Positions 10,178-19,769 of a stretch of DNA of 25,494 bases are shown piece after piece. This DNA comes from Allomyces macrogynus ATCC 38327 (taxonomy: Eukaryota; Blastocladiomycota; Blastocladiomycetes; Blastocladiales; Blastocladiaceae), in assembly GCA_000151295.1 (NCBI GenBank), contig GG745331.1:871698-897191 (forward strand), written 5' to 3'. Every line of letters begins with the position of its first letter. Position 1 is the first letter of the stretch. A program made the translations under genes and the position numbers. The notes below the pieces were generated by a model that made no database searches, had not been told where the DNA came from, and worked only from the letters and a program-made list of their open reading frames with translations.

Positions 10178-12699
10178 TCAAAACAGGGAGCCAGGGTTCA
10201 TGGTAAACGTACGCTCGCCGCCCTTGTCTTGCACCTCCACCTTGATCGACACGGCTGGCGCGCTCGACTCGCTCGCGCTGATGGCCGCCGTCAGGGCCGC
10301 GGGAAGGTCCGCGTGGGTCGGTGGGAGCGCAAGGGGTGATGGTGCGGGGGGAGGTGAAGGGACTACGAAATGCTCCTGATGTGTCGCGGCCCCATCCTCA
10401 GGTGGAGAGTCTTTCAGCGCCTAGATGGAGCGTATTCGTCATGAGATTATATGGCGCGAGGGCGAACCGCGCGAGAGGTGCATCGATTCGTACTAAAGGC
10501 GGGCGCGGCGAGCTTGGGCCCGTCGCGCTGGTCGGCACCGGCGACAGCACCGCCGAAAACGCCAAAGCGTGCATCGTGCGCATGTGCGCGGATAGTGTCA
10601 CGTCGGGCGGTGTTGGCGGCGGCGGCGGCGACCCTGCGCGCGGAACGGGAAAGATCATGGCCGGCGACGCCGGCGGCGGTGACCGTGCGGGCGAAGAAGC
10701 GGCAAGCGTCGTACTGGGCGACGCGGGGGGCGACTGTGCAGGCAACGCGCCCCTACGTCGGCGACGTGTGCGTCGCGGAGACTGTTCCGTTGCCGTGCTT
10801 GAGGATGATTGATCAGCCGGGTCAGTCTCGGTTGAAGACGTCTGCCCAGAGGGCGCTGGTGGAGGTGGTGGTGGGAGGTTGGGCCCAAGCACTTGATCCA
10901 GGGTCGACGACGAAGTGGGCACGGGGAGGACCATCGATGGCGGTACCGGTTGCACGACCGGAGCCGAGGTCGATACGGCTGTGCTCGCTGGAATTGTCGC
11001 CCGTGCCGCCACGGGCACCGTCACCGCACCAGGACCCAGCTGTGGAAACCCCACCGACGACGACGCGAGCGATGACACGTCCTCGTTGGCCTCCGGGTCG
11101 TCGAGATCCATGTCCTCGACATCCACATCCTCGTCCTCGTCGCCATTGGCCTGCGTCTGCACGCCCGCCATCTCGACTGCCGCCGCCGTCGCCGCCGCGG
11201 CTCCCGACATCAATGCCTCGGTCGCCTCGACGCGTTTCCGGACTTTTTTGTTCCGCGCGCGGCCCAACAAGTTCACATGTGGGCAAAAATAAATCTGGTG
11301 CCCTTGGCCAGCACACGCATGACACTCATGCGGCGGGAACGGGCAATTTGCGCGCCCGTGCTCGTAGAGCCCGCAGTTCGGGCAGGCCTCGTCCATGATC
11401 GTGCCCACCTTCTTGCTCTGCGTCGGAACAGTCGGCCCACGGCCCATTAAGACCGTCTGCGCCTGCCGCTCGACCGTGAAGAGGCGCGAGTTGGTCTGCA
11501 CGCCCGCGGGCGACCGGCGCTTGCCTGCGTTCTTGCCCGTGGGTGGAGACGGGGCCGCCGCCGTATCGCGTTGCGCAAGTACGGCAGCCTCGATCCGGTC
11601 GAGCCGTGTCGCGACGGTCGATCCGAGCCGAGCCGCCATGGAGGCTTCCAGTCTCGCGAACCTCGCGTCCATGTACTGCTCTATCCTGGTCACAAACGCG
11701 TTGAAGTCCGGGACCGATGGTGGTGGCAGGGGTGGCGGGAGCTGCGCGTTGACGATTGCGTCAAGCAGCGTTTCGGTCGCGTGGTCGAGTTTGGTGCAGA
11801 GCGCTTGGTGCGCGCCGTCCATACCCGACACGAGCACGTTGCGCAAATTGCCGACTCTCTCGGCGAGGTCAGCGGCGTGCGCCTTGACGGCGGTCAGGTC
11901 GAGCATGGCGTGCTGCAGCTTGGCCTGGTGGTTGAGCGCTGCCTTGTCCGACTTGCGCGCGAGTTCGGCGACGAGCTCAGCGAGCGGGAGGTGGGGAATC
12001 TGGGCGGGAATTGAAGCGGCAGCGGGTGGAGCTGGTGGCTGGATGAGCGGTGCCGTTGCGGGACGCGGAGGCGGAAGGGTCGCCGCCATGGCCGACGGGA
12101 GCGACGCAAGAAACTCGTCAGCGGCCTGGTCGTCGGGCGAGGTGACGGGTTCCGTGGCCGCGCGGGCTTGGCGGTTGGTTTCCGTCAGGTCTGAAGCGAC
12201 TGGTGCTGCAGGGGTGCGACGTGGTGAGGGCAAGTGGCTCGCCGCGGAACGGCCTCAAAAACAGAGCCGTACACATGGTGTCCTGTACGGGTCGCGCAGT
12301 CGGAACGCCAGCGCGCGCGAGTACGTCGTGATGTCGGTTCTGATGGGCGACATGCGGCCGTTTCGCCGTCGCGCTGGATTCGGCGACTGCAGCCGCGTCT
12401 GCAGGCCGCTTGTTGATGCCGCGATGAGCGCGATGCGCGTTCCCACTATCTCCACTTGAGCCCGCGCTCACCGTGCGTCGCCAAGGAGGAGTGGACCTCG
12501 AGATTATCGTCTTAGCCGCGGCGGGTGCTGGTGTGGTCGCCGGCGCCGTGGTTGCGGCAGCTGGCACGTCCGGAACCGGTTCGGCCGGTGGAGGTGGCGG
12601 TGGCGGCGCGATGGACGCCCACCATGCGGCCAGCGCCGATTTGGAAGACGACGTCGGGGGAGTCGACGCGCCGGACGGGGTTTGGTCGCGTTTCATCAT
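10178..12699 (-). CDS. Proline-rich protein with coiled coil and two CCHC zinc knuckles
   Basis: Function unknown; paired zinc knuckles usually bind single-stranded RNA or DNA. Proposed exons: 12699-12472, 12398-12275, 12205-10494 and 10420-10178, giving 768 residues. The introns are 73, 69 and 73 nt with donors GTGAGC, GTGTAC and GTACGA and acceptors CTGCAG, CTGCAG and TCTAG; all phases match. The last exon supplies a clean C-terminus ending MNPGSLF. Residues about 190-270 form a Leu/Ala-rich helical, probably coiled-coil segment (LAELVAELARKSDKAALNH). CPNCGLYEHGRANC (392-405) and CHACAGQGHQIYFC (412-425) are both C-x2-C-x4-H-x4-C. An acidic patch (DEDEDVDVEDMDLDD, about 490) and long Pro/Ser/Ala tracts follow. 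No protease, reverse transcriptase or integrase lies nearby, so despite Gag-like knuckles a host gene is more likely. The main exon and last exon are well supported. Exon 1 is the least certain, because another frame upstream is also coding-like. Confidence 0.75.
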
Positions 12700-12913
12700 G
12701 GTGATCGACGACGGAGATGGCACGAAAGGGCGGCAGCCCCGAGCCGGGCTGGCAGCCGATTGGTCCTTGCAGCTTGTGATCAAGAGGCTGGTTCTTGTTC
12801 AGCGGCTCGACGGCATCGAGGTCAGCGTCGTGGTCGCGGTGCAGCAAGTGCGCGGAGCGTGAGAAGAGCGTCGGGCTGGGATGGTAGGCGACTTGCAGCA
12901 GCAGCGGGTTCAT
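12512..12913 (-). CDS. Overlapping upstream reading frame, possible alternative 5' exon of the zinc-knuckle gene
   Basis: From ATG 12913-12911 a minus frame of 133 codons (MNPLLLQVAYHPSPTLFSRS, then LDAVEPLNKNQPLDHKLQG and FRAISVVDHHDETRP) uses G/C-ending codons like real exons here. It overlaps the proposed first zinc-knuckle exon (from 12699) in a different frame, so at most one frame is coding at each position. It could be the true first exon, with an intron I cannot place (a GTGGGC donor lies within it), or an upstream ORF in the leader. The composition of the other frame (Pro/Ala/Ser/Thr-rich) matches the rest of the zinc-knuckle protein better. Confidence 0.3.
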   Translation of the reverse strand: MNPLLLQVAYHPSPTLFSRSAHLLHRDHDADLDAVEPLNKNQPLDHKLQGPIGCQPGSGLPPFRAISVVDHHDETRPNPVRRVDSPDVVFQIGAGRMVGVHRAATATSTGRTGSGRASCRNHGAGDHTSTRRG

Positions 12914-13290
12914 GGCGAGAGGGACGAGGGCGAGGACGAGGACGAGGACAAGCAAGAAGAGCGGCGGGTCTCACGGACAGAATTGCACGTGATATCCGCG
13001 TGTGCGAGACACGGGCGCGTCGCATTGACGTCGGACGCCTGTTGCGACGCCAACCACTTCGTTTGAAGCAAACGTGGCCCGTTCAAGTTGGCGACCAACG
13101 ACCACCGCAAACGATCACCAGCCCGCGCGTACAAGTCGCTGCAAAACGCGCTGCAACTGACGAGATCCAAGTTTGCCGCGGCCAACGACGCGCTGCACGC
13201 ACCAAAGCTCGACTGGGACCCGGTCGCCAGCCTTCGTCATTTTGAACACGGAGCAAACGACGACAACATATTTGCAACATCAACAACACC
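12914..13290. promoter_or_regulatory. Divergent intergenic region between the zinc-knuckle gene and VPS15
   Basis: The two genes point away from each other, so this interval must hold both promoters. A purine-rich tract (GAGGACGAGGACGAGG, about 12918-12963) reads as a CT-rich tract on the minus strand, a feature common just upstream of start sites in fungal promoters. I see no clear TATA box on either strand. Confidence 0.4.
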
Positions 13291-16200
13291 ATGGGCAACC
13301 ACGTCTCGCACCCGACATCCACGTCGGTCGATGCGCTCGTGAGCGAGGTGCCCGGGTTCTCGCTCGAGCGCCGGTAAGTGTTCACATCAGCACACGCCGC
13401 GTTGGATCCACTGCGAAAAACGCTTGCGCGTTCCGTGGCCACCACCAACGACTTGATTATGATCCTGAACACGAACGGCCGCTGAAATTTTCAGGCTCGG
13501 GAGCGCGCGCTTCATGAAGTCGTTTCGCGGCCGCATGGCTGGCCAGCCCATGGTCCTCAAGGTCTTCATCAAGCCCGATGCCGACTTTGGGATTGCTCGC
13601 CATATACGGCGTGGTCAAGGTCGGTACCCTTGCGCACCGACGTTTGTCTTGTTTGCGCGCTCGACCCTGACCCGGATGTTGTTTTTGCAATGCTAGCGGA
13701 GGCACAAACGCTCCAAAACCTCGGACCCGGCATCTGCCCCTACTCGCGCGTCTTTGAGACGGATAAGGCCGTCTACGTGTGCCGCCCATACTTCAATTCG
13801 AACCTCTACGACCGCATCAGGTTCGCGCGGAATTGCCCGATTCGTGCACCGTGAGTGGCAACGCTGACGCTGTGCCGTGCCGTTTTAGTACCCGCCCTTT
13901 TCTTGATATCCTGGAGCGGAAATGGATCGCATTTCAGCTGCTCTCGGCGCTGGCGCAAATCCACCGGCTCAAGGTCGTGCTGAACCCCCTGTTCTCGACC
14001 AATCGGACCAGGTTCTGATTTCGCAGCATTCGTCGCAATAGGTGGTGCACGGCGACATCAAGACGCAAAACGTCATGGTTACGTCCTGGAACGGCGTCTA
14101 CCTGACCGATTTCGCGTCGCACAAACCGCCAACACTGCCCATCGACAACCCGGCCGATTTTGTCTACTTCTTTGACGCAAGCTCGCGGCGCACCTGCTAC
14201 CTGGCCCCTGAGCGGCTCGCGTCCGAGGATGCGACGTCGCTCGACTTGAACGAAGCCATGGACGTGTTTTCCATGGGGTGCGTCCTGGCCGAAATCTTTC
14301 TCGAGGGCCAGATGCTCTTCAGCTTTGCGCAATTTATCAAGTTTGTCAAGGACGAGTACTCGCCCGACGACGACTTACAGTCGATCGAGGACTCGGAGAT
14401 TGTGGTACGGAACAATCGGGCCGTTGACTACCGTTCGCGAATCGCACTCACTCGACTTGTACGCGTAGGCCATGGTCTCGAGCATGATCCAGCGCGACCC
14501 GTCCAAACGCCCCACCGCGCAACAATTGCTCGACCAGTACCGCGGCACCGTGTTCCCCGACGCCTTCTATACGCACATGGCCGCGTTCCTGCGGGGATAC
14601 AACCACCCGGACACCTTGTCCAACGTGCCGAGTCTGCACCAGTGCCCGGGCGACACGCCGCTCTCGATTGGCGACCGCCGCATCCTGCATGTGCAGGCCG
14701 CCACGCCGTCGGTCCCGCCGAGCATGGCCCTGCTCGTGCTCGACCACGTTGCGTGTCTCGTGCGCGCCCTGACCTACCCGCAAACGGTCCTGGCCGCCGT
14801 CGATTTGCTCGCGGATCTGGCCGCGCATGTGCCCGACGAGCATTGCCTCGACCGGATTTTGCCGGCGCTGACGTGGATCTTGGCGACCGACCGGCTCGGG
14901 TGCACGCCGAGGACCGAGGCGATCAAGGCGTGCGCCAAGTTGGTACGGGATTGTCGCGGCTCACTCGAGAAGGGAGAATGCGCGCTCACACATTCATTGA
15001 GTAGATGGCGACCGTTCAGGCCGTCTCGGCCGACGAGGCACGGCTCTTCAGCGACGTTCTGTTCCCGATCTTTGACCAGCTGGTCGTCGACCGCGAACCC
15101 ATGGTCCGCGCCACATTTGCGACGTGCTTGTCGGAATTTGCCGAGGCTAGCGTGCGGTTCATGCGGTCGGCGCAAAAGAAGCTCGAGGAGGAGGCCGGCC
15201 ATGACGAGCGAGCGTTTCTGTCGCTGCAGGTCCGGCTTCTCATTCACCAACTTGTCGGCTCCATTATCCAAATTGACGCTCCTTGCTCCGTCAAATAGAA
15301 CCAAGATGTGGTCATGGCCGAGCTGCAAACGCGGTTCCTCAAGCAGCTCGAGACTCTCATTCTCGACAAGGACAAGTTTGTGCGCCGCGCCATCCTCTCC
15401 GACATTTCGAGGCTCTGCGCGTTTTTCGGACGGCAAGTCGCGCACGACTTGATCCTGAGCCACACGATCACGTACCTGAACGACAAGGATCCGAACTTGC
15501 GCACGTACGTCATGGACTCGGCTAGCAATGATCTTCTTGGAACTAATGCGATTTTGCTGTTATTTCCTCCATCTTAAGTGCCTTTTTCGACAGTATCGCC
15601 GGTGTCGGGAGCGTGATTGGCGAAAAGAGTCTCAAGGAATATGTGATCCCGCTCATGACGCAGTCGCTACTCGGTGCGATCGCATCCCTCAGCTCGACGA
15701 CGCGCTGGCATTCATTCAATTCACCTAGCTCATTCCCGTTTACCAGATGCCGACGCGGTCGTCGTCGAGCGCGTCCTGTACGCGTTTGCAAGCCTCGTCT
15801 CGCTCAAGCTCCTGTCCAAGATGCTGATCCGGCGCGTCGTCCAAGCGTGCGCACCCTATCTACTCCACCCAAGCGTGTTCCTGCGATACGCGACCGTCAC
15901 GTTCATTTGCGCCTGTGCGCAAGTCTCGCAACCCGTCGAGGTCGCATGCCTGATCGCGCCGCTACTCGCACCGTACCTGGCGCGCACGAATGGCGCGCTC
16001 TTGACGGCCATGGATGCTGGGTCGCTCTTGAGGATAGCGTTGCCTCCTGTACGATAATTTGCGATCCGAGTGCGTGTGGTTCTCGAACTGAAAGTGGGCT
16101 TTTCTCGTCTAGGTGCGCCGATCGACGCTGAAACTGTTCGGTGGGCCCGCGACTGCGCCGCCCGCACCACCCAGTTCCGGCCACTTCCCCTCCCTTGGTC

Positions 16201-18519
16201 GTTCACCAAAACCCGCACGCCCGTCGCCCGACGAAATGGACAAGGCGCAACTCCTGCGCAGCGTCTTCCACCCGGTCGCGCAAGTGACCGGCCCACTCAC
16301 GGGCCGCGGCGACGCGTACTACCAGGACGGCCTCGTCCTGCAATCCGTGCACGCGCTCGTGCGCAACATTTTCCTGCATCCGAGCTTCACCGAGCTCGGG
16401 TCCACATCCACCTCATCACCCGCACCTCCACCACCCGTCGCATCACCCACCGCGCGCCGCGAACGCCGCGCGATGTCGATGATCGAGGCGATGCGCAGCA
16501 GTACCGCGAGCGCGATGCCGCGGTCCGGGTCGGACGCGGCGATGCTGGTTCCCTCGGCGGTGGTGCCGCGGCGCAAGGCGTCGATAGTCTCGACGGCGTC
16601 CGAGTCGGCGCTGGTCGGACTCGCGCCGCTCAAGGCGGCTGCGGATACGTCGACGGTGCATGCGACGGTCACGGCGAGTTTGTCGCGTGCGGCTGCGGCG
16701 GCAACGGGGAAGCGGCCGACGTCGGCGGCGTCGCTCGCGTCAAATGGGGCGACGCCGGCGGTCACGGTGGTTGCGCAGGATGCGTGGGTCGATAAGCAGT
16801 ATGGTACGTGTCCAGCTGCGTTTCCTTTTAATCAACCAGGTTTAGGTCGCCTGAGCTGACGGCCTTCCGCGTAGTGGGCAAGAACACATTCATCCGCACC
16901 CTCCTCGCGACCAAGTCGCAAGAAGCGTTCCCGAGTGACCTCGCGAAACTCGGCACCTCCCAATCGCGCGCCGGCACGCTCACAGGCACCGCGAGTGCCG
17001 GCGCGTCGCGCATGTCGCTCAACGGTAGCGCCAATGGTCTCGGTCCATCGGCCGCGACGGGGCTCTCATCGACCATGTTCACCAACTGGCGCCCGACCGG
17101 CGCTCTCGTCGCCCACCTCATGGACCACAACGGCCCTGTCGTGCAAATCACGGCCTCGACCGACGGCTCTCTACTCGTCTCGGCATCGGACGACGGTACT
17201 GTCAAGGTCTGGGACGTGCACCGCGTGACCAAGAACCTATCGGTGAAACCGCGTGCATCGCACCACGTCGGTGGCCGTGTGCGGTGCGTCGCGTTTGTGC
17301 ACGAGGCGCCGTACCTGGTCGCGGTCGGGACCGAGGCCGGGACAGTGCAGATTTTGGCCGTAGGCGGAACCAAATCGGTGGCGGCGGCAGCCGCGGCAAC
17401 GAATGGGGACGCGGTCGGTGCACCGATGTCGTCGGCATCGACAATTGGAGTGGTGGCCGGCAATAGCGGCGCCCCGGCATCGAGCCGCGGCGCCGTAGTT
17501 GCGCGCGAGATTCAGTTGCCGGACGCGGTCGCGGGCGAGGCGCCGTTGATCTTGGTGCATTACCGGTCCGAGGTCGAGTCGGTGCTGCTGGTCGCGACGA
17601 CGCAGTCGTTGATTTACGGGTATGATCCGAACGGGCTCGCGTTTACGCTGACGTGCCCATTGGCATATGGTGCGTTGCATTTCTGCGTCGCGTACCTCTC
17701 TTGCACTATGGGACCAAACTAATGCGTCTCGAAATTCTAGGCGTCATCTCGAGCATGGTCGTGCACGACCGCGCGCACTGGCTACTCGTCGGCACACTCC
17801 GCGGGATCATGATGCTTTTTGACCTCCGATTCCGTCTCCTCGTCACGACCTGGGTACACCCATCGCGTTCCCGCATCCACGCGATGACCCTCCACCCGAC
17901 GCGCCCAAACCATGTCGTGATTGCCGCAGGCAAGAACGAAGTCTCGGTCTGGGACGTGTCAGCGACCAAGTGCGTGCAAGTGCTCACGAAGCAGGGACAC
18001 GTCGTGCAGCCGTACCAGGCGCTGGCCGGACCACGACCCGACGACTTTATCCAGAACGCAGCACGGTTGTTTGAGGAGACACAGGCCGGCGAAGGGTTTT
18101 ACGCGGTCGCCGCGCCGCCGGGCCAGGACCGGGTGTTTGCGGCCGGGTCGGACCGCGCCGTGCGCACATGGGACGTGGTCAAGTGCGCGGCTAGCGTTGT
18201 GTGTGGGCCGATGGAAGGGGATCAGCTGCCGAGTTACAGGTACGTGTAGTCTCCTGGCTGATTTTTGGACTGTCGCACGGAACTGACTTGATGGTTTTCG
18301 TGGTCGTTTAGCGTTATTGACGTCCAAGGCGTGTCGGTAGTCATTGAAACGCCCGCTCCGCAACCCAAAAAGGAATCGACGGGGTTCACGTTGCGCGAGC
18401 GCCGGTCATCAATTGCCGCACACCAGGACGCAATTACGGGGGTTGCGGTTGTGGCAGTTGGAACGCAGCTGATGCTGGCCACGTCTTCTCGTGACGGGTC
18501 CATCAAGCTGTGGAAGTGA
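13291..18519 (+). CDS. VPS15: VPS15 / PIK3R4, regulatory pseudokinase-like subunit of the class III PI3-kinase complex
   Basis: Membrane-bound partner and scaffold of VPS34 in autophagy and endosomal sorting. Fourteen exons join in phase: 13291-13373, 13495-13619, 13697-13820, 13889-13973, 14042-14404, 14469-14942, 15005-15229, 15299-15504, 15579-15673, 15747-16048, 16113-16803, 16875-17669, 17741-18239 and 18312-18519. They give 1424 residues, close to yeast (about 1454) and human (about 1358). MGNHVS starts the protein with the N-myristoylation glycine of the family. The kinase domain (about 20-310) has [27 protein letters not shown] (142-149) and DFA (162-164) in place of DFG, with no classical glycine loop, all typical of VPS15. 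HEAT-repeat helices follow ([39 protein letters not shown]). The C-terminal third holds WD40 repeats ([38 protein letters not shown]). Introns are 62-77 nt except the first (121 nt). The weakest junctions are the donors GTCGGT (13620) and GTCCGG (15230). Confidence 0.95.
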
Positions 18520-18843
18520 ACGGTGGACATGAGTTGAGGGAATGTATTTGTCCATTTTTGCATGAAGAGAAGACTGGAGAACAATCATAATTTGGAACCG
18601 TGGCCAGGGTGGGCGACCCCGGGTTGCAACGACCCGTCACAAGATGAAAAGGAAGCAATATTTATGTGCTTATTTTCAAATGTGGCTCTGACACAGGCCA
18701 ACATTTTTTCGATCTTGGTAGACATGGAACGTCCTATTCGGCCGCACTACACCGACCAAAGAAGAACCTCATGGTATTAAAAGGGATGCCGGCCCAATCG
18801 GAAAGCCATTTAATCGACTGAGTACCCAATTTGTTTTTGCGTC

Positions 18844-18903
18844 GGATTTGAACCAGCCGCGGGTCACTATGAGCACGTTCAAGATGCTCTCCTTCCTTCA
18901 GCC
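18844..18903 (-). other. Degenerate tRNA-like sequence with B box and A-box-like element
   Basis: On the minus strand GGTTCAAATCC (18854-18844) is a perfect Pol III B box. About 40 nt upstream, GGGCTGAAGGA (18903-18893) resembles an A box, and the text between contains AGAGCATCT as in many tRNA D/anticodon arms. No acceptor stem can be formed, and no T-run follows. A decayed tRNA or tRNA-derived short repeat fits better than a working gene. Confidence 0.3.
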
Positions 18904-19279
18904 CATGCCCCTTGGCTGCTCGTAGTTTTCCCAGATTTGGTCAAACAACCCGAAAAGGGTCTGAACTGATGCTGATATCCCGTAGTCGCGGCCACACAAC
19001 GTGGATCCACCCAGCCGAGAAAAACATGAAAATGCCTTACACGGCAGGCACAAACGAAACCCCAGAATCGTTTTGGGGCCGGACAACGTCTACAATCGCA
19101 AATCCATTAATGCGTCCATTGGCATCGACAGAAACGTCTCAATGGCTCCAAACTGACAATCAAAACCGGTTTTTAGCTGTTCAGTGCACGTCAAACCAAA
19201 TCTGGCAATAGGTTCGTCGATGGACGAGTCCTCAGCATGCCGTTTGCGCAGCTCAATGCGTAATCACGTGTTTCGCACC

Positions 19280-19290
19280 GGATTCGAACC
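19280..19290 (-). other. Pol III B-box-like motif
   Basis: GGTTCGAATCC on the minus strand matches the T-arm/B-box consensus, and the flanking ACTGG and CCGGT can pair as a T stem. The rest of a tRNA cloverleaf is absent: there is no matching acceptor stem or D arm. It may be a remnant like the one at 18844. Confidence 0.3.
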
Positions 19291-19606
19291 AGTATCAGGA
19301 TCCTGGTATTCCCAATATCTCGGTGTTGCTATTCCGATGTTCCTGTGACCCCATCCCAGCGTTCCCATCCTGGTGTCTTCCTTCTAGCGCCCTCAAGAGA
19401 GGAGCGGGCTGGTCGGGGCAACTAGTCCGAGTCGTTGAAGCTGCGACTCATTTCAGGAATGGTGCTGCTTGGTGCCTGCTGACGACTGAAATGTTTGGCC
19501 TTGCTACATGATCTGGATGACCATTCAAAGGAGTGCCAAGAAGCACGAATATTCAATATTGCCACGTCATAGTCATGCTGCGATTAACGCGTCGCTTCGT
19601 GATATG

Positions 19607-19642
19607 GCGATCCTCCGCGATCCCCCGCGATCCCCCGCGATC
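19607..19642. repeat. Short tandem repeat, 10-nt unit
   Basis: Three copies of GCGATCCCCC (the first has CCTCC) followed by a partial fourth, GCGATC. It lies in the spacer upstream of EIPR1 and codes for nothing I recognise. Confidence 0.75.
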
Positions 19643-19769
19643 AATCGTCGACCGCGTCGACATCAAAAATTGCGGCACCCTGCCGCGCATCGTCTTGACT
19701 CTTCGCAACTTGATCTCAATCTCTCAAGAAATCGGAGAAGTGCAACTACAAGCGTTTAAACCCAGGAAC

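Larger units (their letters stand above)
18520..19769. other. Gene-free spacer between VPS15 and EIPR1
   Basis: The spacer is about 1.25 kb of lower GC than the flanking exons and has only short, unconvincing open frames. It contains two Pol III B-box-like motifs and a short tandem repeat, listed separately. It must also carry the VPS15 3' end signals and the EIPR1 promoter. I see no canonical AATAAA just after the VPS15 stop and no clear TATA box before 19770. Confidence 0.6.

Noticed and set aside
10451..11398. Plus-strand open frame opposite the zinc-knuckle exon
   Set aside because: It has Arg/Pro/Thr low complexity produced by the complementary strand; the minus strand carries real CCHC motifs.
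11395..12459. 354-codon plus-strand open frame opposite the zinc-knuckle gene
   Set aside because: It is long and partly hydrophobic, but it is the complement of the coiled-coil and proline-rich coding region and shows no family motif.
18820..18960. Functional tRNA gene on the minus strand
   Set aside because: B box present, but no acceptor stem pairs, the T stem has a mismatch and no terminator T-run follows.
19260..19350. Functional tRNA gene on the minus strand
   Set aside because: T arm fits, but there is no D arm or acceptor stem partner.
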